DNA from: Rhizobium mongolense subsp. loessense
Lineage (GTDB): Bacteria > Pseudomonadota > Alphaproteobacteria > Rhizobiales > Rhizobiaceae
Assembly: GCF_900099775.1 (NCBI RefSeq)
Contig: NZ_FMTM01000019.1
Location: 1 to 64,000, forward strand
Direction: 5' to 3'
Length of the DNA: 64,000 nt
The notes below the pieces were generated by a model that saw nothing but the letters and a program-made list of their open reading frames with translations, made no database searches and was not told where the DNA came from. Made by a program: the position numbers and the translations under genes. This document shows, in pieces, positions 53,355-61,873 of the stretch; within the stretch, counting starts at the first letter, position 1; each line of letters begins with the position of its first letter.

Positions 53355-54167
53355 TCATTCCGCCGCGATTGCCGCTTCGCCGAAGAGCAGAGCGCGGGTC
53401 GCAGCCGTCACGTCATCCTTGCGCATCAGGCTTTCTCCGACGAGAAAGGTGTTGATGCCGGCCGCCCGCAGCCGCTTGCAGTCGGCATGGGTGAAGATAC
53501 CGCTCTCGCCGACCAGCAGCCGATCGTCCGGCACCATCGCCGAAAGCTCTTCGCTGACGCTCAGGCTAACCTCGAAGGTGCGCAGGTTGCGGTTGTTGAT
53601 GCCCACGAGAGGTGAGGAGAGCTTCAGCGCCCGCTCCATTTCTGCGGCGTCATGCACCTCGACCAGCACGTCCATGTCGAGCGCAAAGGCTTCATCCTGC
53701 AGACGTTCAGCCTCGTCATCGGAAAGCGACGCCATGATCAGCAGAATGCAATCCGCGCCCCAGGCGCGTGCCTCGTGCACCTGGTAGGTCTCGAACATGA
53801 AATCCTTGCGCAGCGCCGGAAGGGCGCAGGCTTCGCGTGCAGCCGTCAGGAACTCCGGCGCGCCTTGAAAGCTTGGCGTGTCGGTCAAGACAGATAGGCA
53901 CGCGGCACCACCGGATTCATAGGCTTTGGCGAGCGCCGGCGGATCGAAATCCGGGCGGATGAGGCCCTTGGACGGGCTTGCCTTCTTGATCTCGGCGATC
54001 AGGCCGTAGTGTCCGGCATCGCGCTTGGCAACGAGAGCCTTGTGGAAGCCGCGCGGCGCGGTTTGCCCTGCCTGCATCGCCTTCAGGTCGGCAAGCGAAA
54101 CCTTAGCCTTGGCGGCGGCGATTTCCTCGCGCTTGTACGTCTCGATCTTTCTCAGGATATCAGTCAT
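53355..54167 (-). CDS. trpC: indole-3-glycerol phosphate synthase
   Basis: A 270-residue TIM-barrel enzyme of tryptophan synthesis, closing the indole ring. Seen motifs: RGFHKALVAK, IAEIKKASPSKGLI, RKDFMFETYQV, and LVGINNRNLRTFEVSL. It is the stand-alone form (no fused TrpF). It follows trpD by nine bases and is followed by moaC after one base. Confidence 0.95.
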   Translation of the reverse strand: MTDILRKIETYKREEIAAAKAKVSLADLKAMQAGQTAPRGFHKALVAKRDAGHYGLIAEIKKASPSKGLIRPDFDPPALAKAYESGGAACLSVLTDTPSFQGAPEFLTAAREACALPALRKDFMFETYQVHEARAWGADCILLIMASLSDDEAERLQDEAFALDMDVLVEVHDAAEMERALKLSSPLVGINNRNLRTFEVSLSVSEELSAMVPDDRLLVGESGIFTHADCKRLRAAGINTFLVGESLMRKDDVTAATRALLFGEAAIAAE

Positions 54168-54176
54168 CGGCCAATC

Positions 54177-55193
54177 CTAGTCGATATCGTTCGAAACGGC
54201 GATCAGTTTATCGAGGGCTACGGCGGTCGCGCCGCTATCAAGCGATTCGGTCGCGAGCTTCATGCCGTCGGCAATCGTCCCCACCTTGCCGGCAACGACG
54301 AGCGAGGCAGCCGCGTTGGCAAGGGCGATATCGCGATAGGCGTTCTTCGCGCCGCTCAGTACTTCGCGAAGTGCAGCAGCATTGGCGACGCCATCGCCGC
54401 CCTTTATCGCCGCAAGTGCACAGGGCGGCACGCCGAAATCCGCCGGCGAAAGCTCGAAGGTGCGGATTTTGCCGTTTTCAAGCGCTGCTACGCTGGTCTT
54501 GCCGGTGGTGGTGATCTCATCAAGACCATCGCCATGCACGACCCAGACGCTCTCCGAACCGAGGTCGCGCATGACCTCAGCGATCGGCACGACCCATTGC
54601 GGCGCAAAGACGCCGAGCAACTGGCGGCGCACTCCGGCCGGGTTCGTCAGCGGCCCGAGCAGGTTGAAGATCGTCCGGGTGCCGAGCTCGACCCGGGACG
54701 GCCCGACATGGCGCATCGCCGAATGGTGCTGCTGAGCAAACATGAAGCCTACGCCTGCCTCAGTGATGCAGCGCGTGATCACTTCAGGCGCAATCTCAAG
54801 CTTGACGCCCAAAGCTGCCAGGCTGTCGGAGGCTCCGGACTTCGAACTCAGTGCCCGGTTGCCGTGCTTGGCGACCGGAACACCGGCGCCGGCGACGATC
54901 AGCGCCGCCAGCGTCGAGATATTGTAGGTGCCGCTGCCGTCGCCGCCGGTGCCGACGATATCGATCGCATCGGCAGGCGCTTCCACCCGCAGCATCTTCG
55001 AGCGCATGGTCGTCGCAGCACCGACGATTTCATCGACCGTCTCGCCGCGGACGCGCAGCGCCATCAGGAAACCGCCAATCTGCGAAGGAGTCGCCTGACC
55101 GGACATCAGGATTTCGAAGGCCTCGCGGGCCTCGTCGCGAGTCAGTGGCTCGCGGCTCGCAGCCTTGGCCAGAAGCGGCTTCAGATCGGTCAT
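54177..55193 (-). CDS. trpD: anthranilate phosphoribosyltransferase
   Basis: A 338-residue TrpD, joining anthranilate to phosphoribosyl pyrophosphate. The glycine-rich loop GTGGDGSGTYNIST and VAKHGNRALSSKSGASD are intact, with the metal-binding GDGLDEIT further on. It starts twelve bases after ppiD ends, in the same operon. In other rhizobia this gene also sits between ppiD and trpC. Confidence 0.95.
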   Translation of the reverse strand: MTDLKPLLAKAASREPLTRDEAREAFEILMSGQATPSQIGGFLMALRVRGETVDEIVGAATTMRSKMLRVEAPADAIDIVGTGGDGSGTYNISTLAALIVAGAGVPVAKHGNRALSSKSGASDSLAALGVKLEIAPEVITRCITEAGVGFMFAQQHHSAMRHVGPSRVELGTRTIFNLLGPLTNPAGVRRQLLGVFAPQWVVPIAEVMRDLGSESVWVVHGDGLDEITTTGKTSVAALENGKIRTFELSPADFGVPPCALAAIKGGDGVANAAALREVLSGAKNAYRDIALANAAASLVVAGKVGTIADGMKLATESLDSGATAVALDKLIAVSNDID

Positions 55194-55205
55194 GCGCTAC
55201 AGCTC

Positions 55206-57098
55206 CTAGCGAACGGCTGCCTGATCGGCGAGCGTTTGGTTGATCGACGCACCGTAGTGCGTTTGCAGTAGGTTCACCATCTGGTCAAGAATGTCGTCGC
55301 CGGCAGCGTTCGCCATGGCAGTGATCTGAGCATCCTGATTGTTCAGCACATCACCGGTCGGCTCCGTGTTGACGCTGGTCACCTTCAGCAGGATCTGCGT
55401 GCCGGGATCGCCGCCAACGGCATTTGCAACAGTATCGACCGGGCCTGTGAAGGCAGCGGTCACGCCGGCGCGGCCGAGCACGGCATCCTCGGTGCCGCGC
55501 GTGATGCCGCTCTTGCTTTCGACGGCAATTCCGAGCGGAGCTGCGATGTCGGCAAGCGTCTTGCCCTTCTGCGCTTCCTGCTTCAGCTCTCCCGCCTTCT
55601 TGGCAAGTTCGAGCTTCTGCTGTTCGGCGGTCCAATCCTGCACGGCCTTGTCGCGCACTTCGGCCAGCGGGCGATCGCGCTCCGGCGTGATTTCGCGCAC
55701 GTCGAACCAGACATACCCGTCATTGCCGAGTGATAGCGCCGGCGCCTGAACACCGGATTCGGTCTTGAAGGCTTCACCGATCAACTGCGGCTTCGCGGGG
55801 ATGTCCTTGACCTCGTTGCCGCCCTTGTCCAACCCGCTCGGATCGACAGCGTCGATCACGACGGCCTTCAGCTTGAGCTGTTCGGCAATCTGCTCGAGTG
55901 TCTGGCCGGAGCCGCGCAGATCCTCGATACGATCGTGCACGTTGATTACCTCCTGCGACGCGTTGACGAGCGCCAACTGCTTGCGGATGTCTTCCTTTAC
56001 TTCCTCGAAGTTCTTGACGCTCTCCGGCTTGATATTGGAGACGCGGAGGATGACTGGGCCGAACGAACCATCAACGACCGGCGTCGTGCCGCCGTCCCTG
56101 GCGACTGCGAAAGCGACATCGGCGATGGCCTGGTCCGGAACCTTGTCCTTGGAGAAGTCGCCGAGCAGCACGTCGCTTGCCGTCTTGCCCTGGTCGGTCA
56201 CCAGCTGGTCGAAGCTGGTGCCGCTCTTGAGCGCCGTTTCGGCAGCGGTCGCCAGATCCTTGCTGGCAAAGGTCAGCTGCTCGATCGTGCGCGTTTCCGG
56301 CGTGCGATAGCTGTCCTTACGCTTGTCGAAATCCTCGCGGATCTGATCGTCCGTGACGGTCGAGGCATCCGCAATGTCTCCAGGTTCGAGCTTCAGATAG
56401 GCGATCTTGCGATATTGCGGCGCGCGATAGCGGCTCTTGACGCCATCGAACCACTTCGAAAGCAGATCCTCGGCCGGAGCCTTGATGGGCTCGATGTTCG
56501 CGTTCGTCAGCAGCAAGTAGTCGATGTCGCGGCTTTCCTGACGGTAGAGCTTCAGCGCGTCGACGAGCGTCTTCGGAGCGGTGAAGCCGTTCGACACCGC
56601 ATCGACGATCTGGCTGCGCACCGCGACCTTGCTGCGCTCGCTGATATAGTCCGCCTCACGGATGCCGGCGTTGCGCAAGCGCGAGGTGAAGAGCGTGCGA
56701 TCGAACTGGCCGTTGACTGCCTTGAAGGCCGGATCCTCAGCGATCAGCTGGGCGAGACGATCTTCCGAAAGGCCAAGATTCATGTCGGCGGCAAGCTGGT
56801 CGAGCGAGGCGCCGGCGACGAGCTGGGCGATCACCTGCTGCTCGACGCCGAAGGCCTTGGCCTGCTCGGGCGTCAGACGCATGCCGAACTGCTGGCTGAG
56901 GCTTGCGACCTGTCGCTGGTAGGCAAGGCGGAATTCGGTGGCGTCTACCTCCTGGTCACCGACGGTGACGACGGCCGTGCTGCTGGCGCCGGTGAGCAGC
57001 GAACTGGAGATGCCCCATATACCGAATGAAGCGACCAGGAGAAGCATCAGGAGCTTGGCGACCCAGGTCCGGGCGGCTCTTCTCAGGAAATGGAACAT
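55206..57098 (-). CDS. ppiD: PpiD-like periplasmic folding chaperone (SurA_N_3 and PpiC domains)
   Basis: A 630-residue protein anchored by one N-terminal helix (VAKLLMLLLVASFGIWGISS). A SurA-N-type domain (about 50-160) is followed by parvulin-type (PpiC) regions in the middle (FVFDVREI-like stretch) and a long helical C-terminus. It assists newly secreted proteins leaving the Sec channel. First gene of the trp/mo operon; its own promoter lies in the 218-base region shared with the DUF883 gene. Confidence 0.9.
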   Translation of the reverse strand: MFHFLRRAARTWVAKLLMLLLVASFGIWGISSSLLTGASSTAVVTVGDQEVDATEFRLAYQRQVASLSQQFGMRLTPEQAKAFGVEQQVIAQLVAGASLDQLAADMNLGLSEDRLAQLIAEDPAFKAVNGQFDRTLFTSRLRNAGIREADYISERSKVAVRSQIVDAVSNGFTAPKTLVDALKLYRQESRDIDYLLLTNANIEPIKAPAEDLLSKWFDGVKSRYRAPQYRKIAYLKLEPGDIADASTVTDDQIREDFDKRKDSYRTPETRTIEQLTFASKDLATAAETALKSGTSFDQLVTDQGKTASDVLLGDFSKDKVPDQAIADVAFAVARDGGTTPVVDGSFGPVILRVSNIKPESVKNFEEVKEDIRKQLALVNASQEVINVHDRIEDLRGSGQTLEQIAEQLKLKAVVIDAVDPSGLDKGGNEVKDIPAKPQLIGEAFKTESGVQAPALSLGNDGYVWFDVREITPERDRPLAEVRDKAVQDWTAEQQKLELAKKAGELKQEAQKGKTLADIAAPLGIAVESKSGITRGTEDAVLGRAGVTAAFTGPVDTVANAVGGDPGTQILLKVTSVNTEPTGDVLNNQDAQITAMANAAGDDILDQMVNLLQTHYGASINQTLADQAAVR

Positions 57099-57316
57099 CG
57101 AAACGCAAACCTCGCATTATATTTCGCCCTTTCACGGGCAAAGCTTTCGACGTTCCTTAGAACAAACGCGTAAGGAAATGAAGCGTCTGCGCGTGAAAAC
57201 ATAGCAGGCGCCGGCGGAGGTCCCGGAAGGCGATCGCGTTCAAGAAATGGAGCGCTTCAGGGAACCTTTCGGCCCTCACGTCGTTGAAGCCGCATCCGCA
57301 AAAAGAGGAGCAGACA

Positions 57317-57598
57317 ATGGCCGAACTCAAGACCGCCTCCGGACAAACGACGGGCGCACGCGTGAAGGCGGAAATCGCAGCAGATGATCTTTCGGCTCAA
57401 GTCACCGCATTGCGCGAGGATTTGGCACGGCTGTCCGAAAGCGTCGTCGCCTTGGGGCAGGGCGCAAAGACCGCCGTTGCCGACGAGGCTTCTGTCATAA
57501 CCGAGCGCGTGCGCGAGAAAGTGCGTGAAGAACCGATCTTCGCACTCGCCGTAACCGCCGGCATTGCCTACGTGTTCGGCCTGATGAGCCGCCGCTGA
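57317..57598 (+). CDS. DUF883/ElaB-like small membrane protein
   Basis: A 93-residue protein: a charged coiled-coil part (RVKAEIAADDLSAQVTALREDLARL) followed by one C-terminal membrane helix (FALAVTAGIAYVFGLMSRR). This is the layout of the DUF883/ElaB family, tail-anchored and often linked to stress or ribosome binding. Start with AGAGGAGCAG. Divergent from ppiD, convergent with the GlsB/YeaQ gene. Confidence 0.8.
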   Translation: MAELKTASGQTTGARVKAEIAADDLSAQVTALREDLARLSESVVALGQGAKTAVADEASVITERVREKVREEPIFALAVTAGIAYVFGLMSRR

Positions 57599-57673
57599 AA
57601 CGACGCGGCATAATTGGACAACATCAACCGCTTTGCGCATCGCCATTGCGGTGTTGCAACCACCCAATGACAA

Positions 57674-57711
57674 AAGTGGCCGGAACACCGTATCCGATGT
57701 TCCGGCCACTT
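57674..57711. terminator. bidirectional terminator hairpin
   Basis: A perfect 14-base inverted repeat (AAGTGGCCGGAACA and TGTTCCGGCCACTT) with a ten-base loop between two convergent genes. Read leftward it is followed by a TTTT run; read rightward only TT. It probably serves both. Confidence 0.7.
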
Positions 57712-57757
57712 AACGTATAAGCCGGGAGCTGTGGTCCTGGCTTTTCCGCGATTGAAA

Positions 57758-58012
57758 TCAGCGCCGCACAAGACGTCCGAGCGCAATAAGAATGCAGGCG
57801 CCGACGAAACCGGTGATCAGGTATCCGAGCCAGCCTGCGAGCGGCTGGATGTTCAGGACACCGAGAATGAAATTGGCAACGATCGCGCCGACAATGCCGA
57901 GAACGATATTCATGAGCAGGCCCATATTGCTATGCATGAATTTTTCCGCGAGCCAGCCGGCGATACCGCCGATGATGATCGCCGAAATCCAACCTACGCC
58001 TTCGCCTTCCAT
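57758..58012 (-). CDS. GlsB/YeaQ/YmgE family stress-response membrane protein
   Basis: An 84-residue, very hydrophobic protein of the transglycosylase-associated/YeaQ family. Three helices: WISAIIIGGIAGWLAEKFM, LLMNIVLGIVGAIVANFILG and WLGYLITGFVGACILIALGR, with the conserved Gly-rich patches. Expressed under acid or general stress in other bacteria. A TTAA-N7-TTAA box lies about 240 bases upstream. Confidence 0.9.
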   Translation of the reverse strand: MEGEGVGWISAIIIGGIAGWLAEKFMHSNMGLLMNIVLGIVGAIVANFILGVLNIQPLAGWLGYLITGFVGACILIALGRLVRR

Positions 58013-58254
58013 GGTGATCTCCCTCCTAGAGAAGCAACAAAATTGAACGCAAAACCTGCAGAAACGTTCCTCGCCGGATCAGGGTAGCAGCGGTGTTACC
58101 GGCATGTGAAATGGACAAGCTATCAACAAAGAAACACGCCGGAGAGGGCAGGAACTGCAAAACCCAGCGACATTCTCGAACTCTCGTTGCACATTTCTAC
58201 GCAGCCCTGTGATTCTGGAGGATAGATCATTCGCTTTGCGGGGCAAGCTAAATA

Positions 58255-58269
58255 TTAACAGGCGGTTAA
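58255..58269. promoter_or_regulatory. candidate CtrA binding site
   Basis: TTAA, seven bases, TTAA, the second such exact match in the window. It lies between the GlsB-type gene (start 58012, minus) and the decayed gene ending at 58299; if used it would act on the former from 243 bases upstream, which is rather far. Confidence 0.35.
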
Positions 58270-58298
58270 CTGCGAAATTTGAATTAAAACGGCTGTCT

Positions 58299-58744
58299 CT
58301 AGTACGGACCGCTGGATAACGTCACCGCGATATGCGTGGGCTCCGTGCTGCGATCGACATCGATCCAGACTTTCTCTGAAAACTGATTCTCGGTGTCGTT
58401 GCGAATATACAGCTGTTCTCCCAGCTTCAGCTCCACAACCAGCGCCATATAGGATTGGAGTGCTTTACGGGCGCCGGAACAATCCAGTGCCAGTTCCTTG
58501 AGACGCTCCGGATGGCAAGCAGCTCGACGGCTTTTACATATCCAATACCTGACATCTGATTTTCATCGACTGTCCCGAACAAAGAGAAGCGGCAAGTCCT
58601 CGTCGAATAGAGCTTGACGCTGCCATTCTTCAACGCAGATTGCGGATAAGCCAGCGTGCAGCCATTGTCCGGGCGGTAGTTGCCGGCGGCCGCAGGCAGT
58701 GAAACGAGGAAAATCACCGGCAGGGCGGCAAGTCGATTAATCAT
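58299..58744 (-). pseudogene. frameshifted gene for a small exported protein
   Basis: A signal peptide (MINRLAALPVIFLVSLPAAAG) and a following domain with cysteines (NGCTLAYPQ, TRTCRFSLF) read to about VKAVELLA near 58510. The sequence then continues sensibly in another frame (HPERLKELALDCSGARK, then ALVVELKLGEQLYIRN and a TAG at 58299-58301). In the original frame it runs into an unlikely Trp-rich end. One base lost or gained near 58505-58520 explains this. Either a decayed gene or a sequencing error. I do not recognise the family. Confidence 0.6.
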
Positions 58745-58849
58745 GGGAAAGAAGCAAGAGCTTGGAAAAATACAAGCAGATTGCACGCGGGATGGGCCCG
58801 AAAAGCAACTAGCTCCCTCCAGAATCGTGTTTCTCGCTTCCTTGTCCGT

Positions 58850-58969
58850 TTACCGGAAGGTGAAGCTGCGCCAGTTCGAGAGGCGGGCTTTCGCGAGCAC
58901 GGTTTGTGCCTCTCGCACGACAAAGAAAGCGCCGAAGATCGCTGCAATCGTGATGAAATCCCAAAACAT
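58850..58969 (-). CDS. 39-residue small membrane protein
   Basis: ATG at 58969 is preceded by AAGGAGCGCGCCT, a perfect ribosome-binding site. The 39-residue product has one membrane helix (MFWDFITIAAIFGAFFVV) and a basic C-terminal half (AKARLSNWRSFTFR), ending in TAA. Its length is too small for general gene finders to keep, but spacing, codon use and the helix-plus-basic-tail layout (positive-inside) make it a likely real microprotein. Confidence 0.6.
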   Translation of the reverse strand: MFWDFITIAAIFGAFFVVREAQTVLAKARLSNWRSFTFR

Positions 58970-59405
58970 AGGCGCGCTCCTTTGATGGAAAGAAAGAGCG
59001 GGTCGAAGCTTGCGCCCCCGCCGACGCTACGACCCGCTCGAAATCCGAGCGCCCGCCGGGCGCTCAAGGACATACAACCCTTATAGGGCGTCAATGAGTC
59101 CGGATATCGTAAGATATAGGGATGTGGGGGGCGTGCGTGGCAAAGCAGATCGACGTTTCTGCTGTCTGCTGAAACCCAGTGCAGGGAATGCCCGCCACGC
59201 GTGCCTTCGGGTCGGACAATGCCGTTCCTGGCCGACCATCAATTGACAGAATAGGAGTACTATGTTTACGCCATAGCCCTCTGGCTCCAGATGTCGCGGA
59301 AAAGCGCCGCAATGTCGCCCCGGAGGTAAGTCGCGCCTCTTGAGCGCCATCCCCCTGATACGCGGAACTACGCGCCGGAGCCTGTGAGCAGTAGGGGTGA
59401 ATATT
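58970..59405. other. region without a recognisable gene
   Basis: About 435 bases with several short open frames but none with a good start and ribosome-binding site. A perfect eight-base-pair hairpin (GAGCGCCC/GGGCGCTC, three-base loop) stands at 59047-59065 without a T-run, so it is not a normal terminator. The stretch looks like decayed DNA between small genes. Confidence 0.4.
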
Positions 59406-59651
59406 TCAGTTGGCCCTCAGAATACCAGATTCCTCTGCTGCTGCGATGAAAGCGGTCTGAGGATCTATGTCGGGCTTTTCGCCCTCGAGGGCCTGGAGAC
59501 AGGCCTTCCGAGCTGCCGCATATGCGGGGCCTTTGTGACCGGGCCAGGACGTCATCAGAAACGCAACGGCTTCTCTGGTATTTTTTACGGTGCGGAAATG
59601 ATCGTCGCAGTCGATCAACTCGATGCTGCGTTCCCAGATGTCCGAGTTCAT
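59406..59651 (-). CDS. DUF982 family protein
   Basis: An 81-residue protein of the DUF982 family, small proteins found nearly only in rhizobia and often in many copies. The signature is VKNTREAVAFLMTSWPGHKGPAY and KACLQALEG, ending in TAFIAAAEESGIL. Function unknown. The start MNSDIWE at 59651 is chosen; three more codons are possible. Confidence 0.85.
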   Translation of the reverse strand: MNSDIWERSIELIDCDDHFRTVKNTREAVAFLMTSWPGHKGPAYAAARKACLQALEGEKPDIDPQTAFIAAAEESGILRAN

Positions 59652-60065
59652 GAAATGCAATCTCCGTTGGCGATCATTTCAACGGATAGCCATGAAGTCT
59701 GTTCCGAGAAAAAGTGTACTAACGCTTACGACGGAAACAAGAGCGCGGCATGATCTCAGTGAGATAGTGAAAACCGGAATACCTGCGGCAGAGTAACGTG
59801 GAAGCCCCTGCCTTCACGGTCGCGCACCTTCAGCGGAGGTGCCTCCGGCTTCTTCAAAAGCTAGATGCCTAACTTTCTCAGGGCACAGCACAACAATCTC
59901 CATAGACGTGACTTCATCAAGGTATTTGAGCAGCAGCGTTAGGGTTGATCCCACGGCACCAGGGCGCACGTTCAACGACTGGAAGCGCTGAAAAAGCCTG
60001 CCAGGATCAAATTTCCAGGTGAAAGAAGACAGCCGTGGACGGCGAGACTGAACGGGGAGGAGTAA
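59652..60065. other. region with a doubtful minus-strand frame
   Basis: No gene can be supported here. A minus-strand frame of 142 codons (59814-60242) is open but has no good ribosome-binding site, its first 60 codons run antisense to the DUF1236 remnant, and no family is recognisable. Parts of it (KFDPGRLFQRFQ, LLLKYLDEVTSMEIVV) read like protein, so a decayed gene is possible. Confidence 0.35.
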
Positions 60066-60248
60066 CTCGTCGCAGGTCGCAAAAGTGCAACGGAGCTCCT
60101 CACGATCCCTGATCAGCCCGATAACGGCTATGTGATCGTCAACGAAAAGCGCGTGCTCGTCAATCCGAAGACCCGCGCGGTGATCGAGGTCGTGGAACTT
60201 GAAAGTACTGCGGGCCTCCCCCAGGCCCGCCATTCCTCCCATCGATAG
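60066..60248 (+). pseudogene. DUF1236 C-terminal remnant
   Basis: An open stretch of 60 codons without a start. Its middle (PDNGYVIVNEKRVLVNPKTRAVIEVVE) matches the C-terminal pattern of rhizobial DUF1236 exported proteins, with the usual 'YVIVN...VLVxPxTRxV' arrangement. The upstream part of the gene, including the signal peptide, is absent. A stop at 60063 precedes it. Confidence 0.5.
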
Positions 60249-60290
60249 TCCATTCGTCCTTGCCGCTGTTGAGACACCAGCAGCGGCCGG

Positions 60291-60761
60291 CTATTGCGAC
60301 TTCTGAGGATCGTCCGCCGGGTTGACATATTTGATGGCCCATGGGCCAGTAGTCGTAATTTGGATCACCGTCGGTTCGTCGAAGCGAGCGAAATGCGCCG
60401 TGCCGGGCGGCAACGCGATGAAACTGCCTGCAGGCAGCGCCTTCGCTGCGCTTGGATCGGCGGTTTCGCCCATTCCGAGATTGATAGTCCCTGATATGAC
60501 TGTGACCACTTCATGCACAGGATGCGTGTGCGGCGCCACCGCATAGCCCGACGGCACCTTGAGCCGGAGGGCAAACAGGCCTTCCTTACTGGGATCGCCG
60601 AACAGGACCGCCGCCTCTGCTCCAGCAGGAAGCACCTTGGGGGCCGGACCCCACTTGACATCATCGGGACTGACCATTGTGTGTCCACCCTCTGCCGAAG
60701 CAAAGGAGGCCATCCCGCATAATCCGATCAAGCCGGTTGCGAGTATCGATGCAACTCTCAT
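60291..60761 (-). CDS. exported cupin domain protein
   Basis: A 156-residue protein with a signal peptide (MRVASILATGLIGLCGMASFASA) and a single cupin barrel. Metal ligands are the histidines and glutamate in PHTHPVHEVV and the histidine in PGTAHFA. It is probably a periplasmic dioxygenase- or sensor-like cupin; related ones are annotated as DUF4437 or ChrR-like. Substrate unknown. Start at 60761 has GAAGAGGGAGG upstream. Confidence 0.85.
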   Translation of the reverse strand: MRVASILATGLIGLCGMASFASAEGGHTMVSPDDVKWGPAPKVLPAGAEAAVLFGDPSKEGLFALRLKVPSGYAVAPHTHPVHEVVTVISGTINLGMGETADPSAAKALPAGSFIALPPGTAHFARFDEPTVIQITTTGPWAIKYVNPADDPQKSQ

Positions 60762-61038
60762 GACAAACCTCCCTCTTCTCGCCAGGCCTTTGCCTCGGCT
60801 GAGCGCAGAAGCAGGCTCGCGAAACGTAGATAGTATGTCCGCGGACCAGGTCTAAGCAAGCTCTCCTCTAATGGACTTTTAAAAATTGCCTGATGGACAG
60901 AGAAGATGACAAAAGCTCCTCAGAAGCCGACGAGGTCACAGATCGGGAGGACGAAAAATGGCCGGGCGAAACTCGCACCGACCTTTCTCGATCCGGCTCA
61001 ATAGCAACGGTCTTTGCAGGCGTGGCCGGAGACAGGCT

Positions 61039-61323
61039 CTACTGCTGCGCCGGAGCCGCAGGAGGAGAAGCCGGCGCCGGGGTTACATTGTTGCTGGTCG
61101 GCGCAGTCGGCGTTGCCGGTGCTGGGGCAGGCTGCGTGGAGGGCGTCGTTGAAGATGTCGAGATCGGATCGGTCTCAGGCGAGCCACCCCACTCGAACCA
61201 GACAACTCCAGCCACCAGAATCACCGCGATAATGGCGGCCCATGTGCCCCACAAAGAGCGACTGCGGACCGGAGTAGTGCGCGGGTCTGATCTGCGATCA
61301 GGGAATTGCGGGTCGTAAGTCAT
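61039..61323 (-). CDS. small single-pass membrane protein with Pro/Thr/Ala-rich tail
   Basis: A 94-residue protein: basic N-terminus (PQFPDRRSDPRTTPVRSRS), one membrane helix (WAAIIAVILVAGVVWFEWG) and a low-complexity periplasmic tail (TQPAPAPATPTAPTSN). This simple layout recurs in rhizobial hypothetical proteins. Start 61323 follows GGAGAAAACTG. The frame on the opposite strand here (60893-61318) is an antisense shadow. Confidence 0.72.
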   Translation of the reverse strand: MTYDPQFPDRRSDPRTTPVRSRSLWGTWAAIIAVILVAGVVWFEWGGSPETDPISTSSTTPSTQPAPAPATPTAPTSNNVTPAPASPPAAPAQQ

Positions 61324-61511
61324 GGCAGTTTTCTCCATCTATGATGGAAGAGAAATGAGATAAACTTGTTTTTTGTTCCGACCCGTCCGCAGCGGTTTGA
61401 GACGGTTTCATTGGTAATTCGGGGTGAGAATCCAGCCTCGCTCGTTTTCGCGCAAGTGCTTTGATGAATTGAGGATTGCTTCTTGGGGCTCCGGGTCGGA
61501 CACAGAGATTA

Positions 61512-61601
61512 TGGCGGAAGAGGTGGGATTCGAACCCACGGTACGGTTTCCCGCACGCCGGTTTTCAAGACCGGTTCCTTAAACCACTCGGACACTCTTC
61601 C
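61512..61601 (-). tRNA. tRNA-Ser (anticodon TGA)
   Basis: A 90-base class II tRNA on the minus strand. Acceptor stem GGAAGAG (61601-61595) pairs with CTCTTCC near 61516-61522; discriminator G and encoded CCA end at 61512. The anticodon loop CTTGAAA gives TGA at 61567-61565, the long variable arm and GGTTCGAATCC T-arm are present. Confidence 0.96.
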
Positions 61602-61783
61602 TTGCGCGCCTTATGGCGCAAAGGATATGGCCAATGCAAGGGTCGGGCGCAAAAATCTGCCACCGCAGGACCCGGCTAGATGACGATTGCGCGATGCGTC
61701 GTTAGGATTTTGTAAACCATGACTATTAAAATTGTTTCTATCACCACGAAATCATTCGCAAATTCGCCATGATGGCCGCCGAG

Positions 61784-61798
61784 TTAAAGTCTCGTTAG
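61784..61798. promoter_or_regulatory. near-match to a CtrA site upstream of rlpA
   Basis: TTAA, seven bases, TTAG (seven of eight consensus positions), 76 bases before the rlpA start; a TTAACCAT half-site follows at 61842-61849. Together they hint at cell-cycle control of rlpA. Confidence 0.3.
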
Positions 61799-61873
61799 GT
61801 GAGTGGGCGTAGGCATAACTGGCCCGTTGTCGGGCAGGTTCTTAACCATACGATCTTGGGCGGCGTGGGACAT

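Noticed and set aside
54009..55271. Plus-strand frame of 420 codons opposite trpD
   Set aside because: Antisense to a clearly conserved trpD; no ribosome-binding site.
60893..61318. Plus-strand frame of 141 codons with an acidic N-terminus
   Set aside because: Most of it is antisense to the small membrane protein at 61039-61323, which has a good ribosome-binding site and helix; no start signal here.
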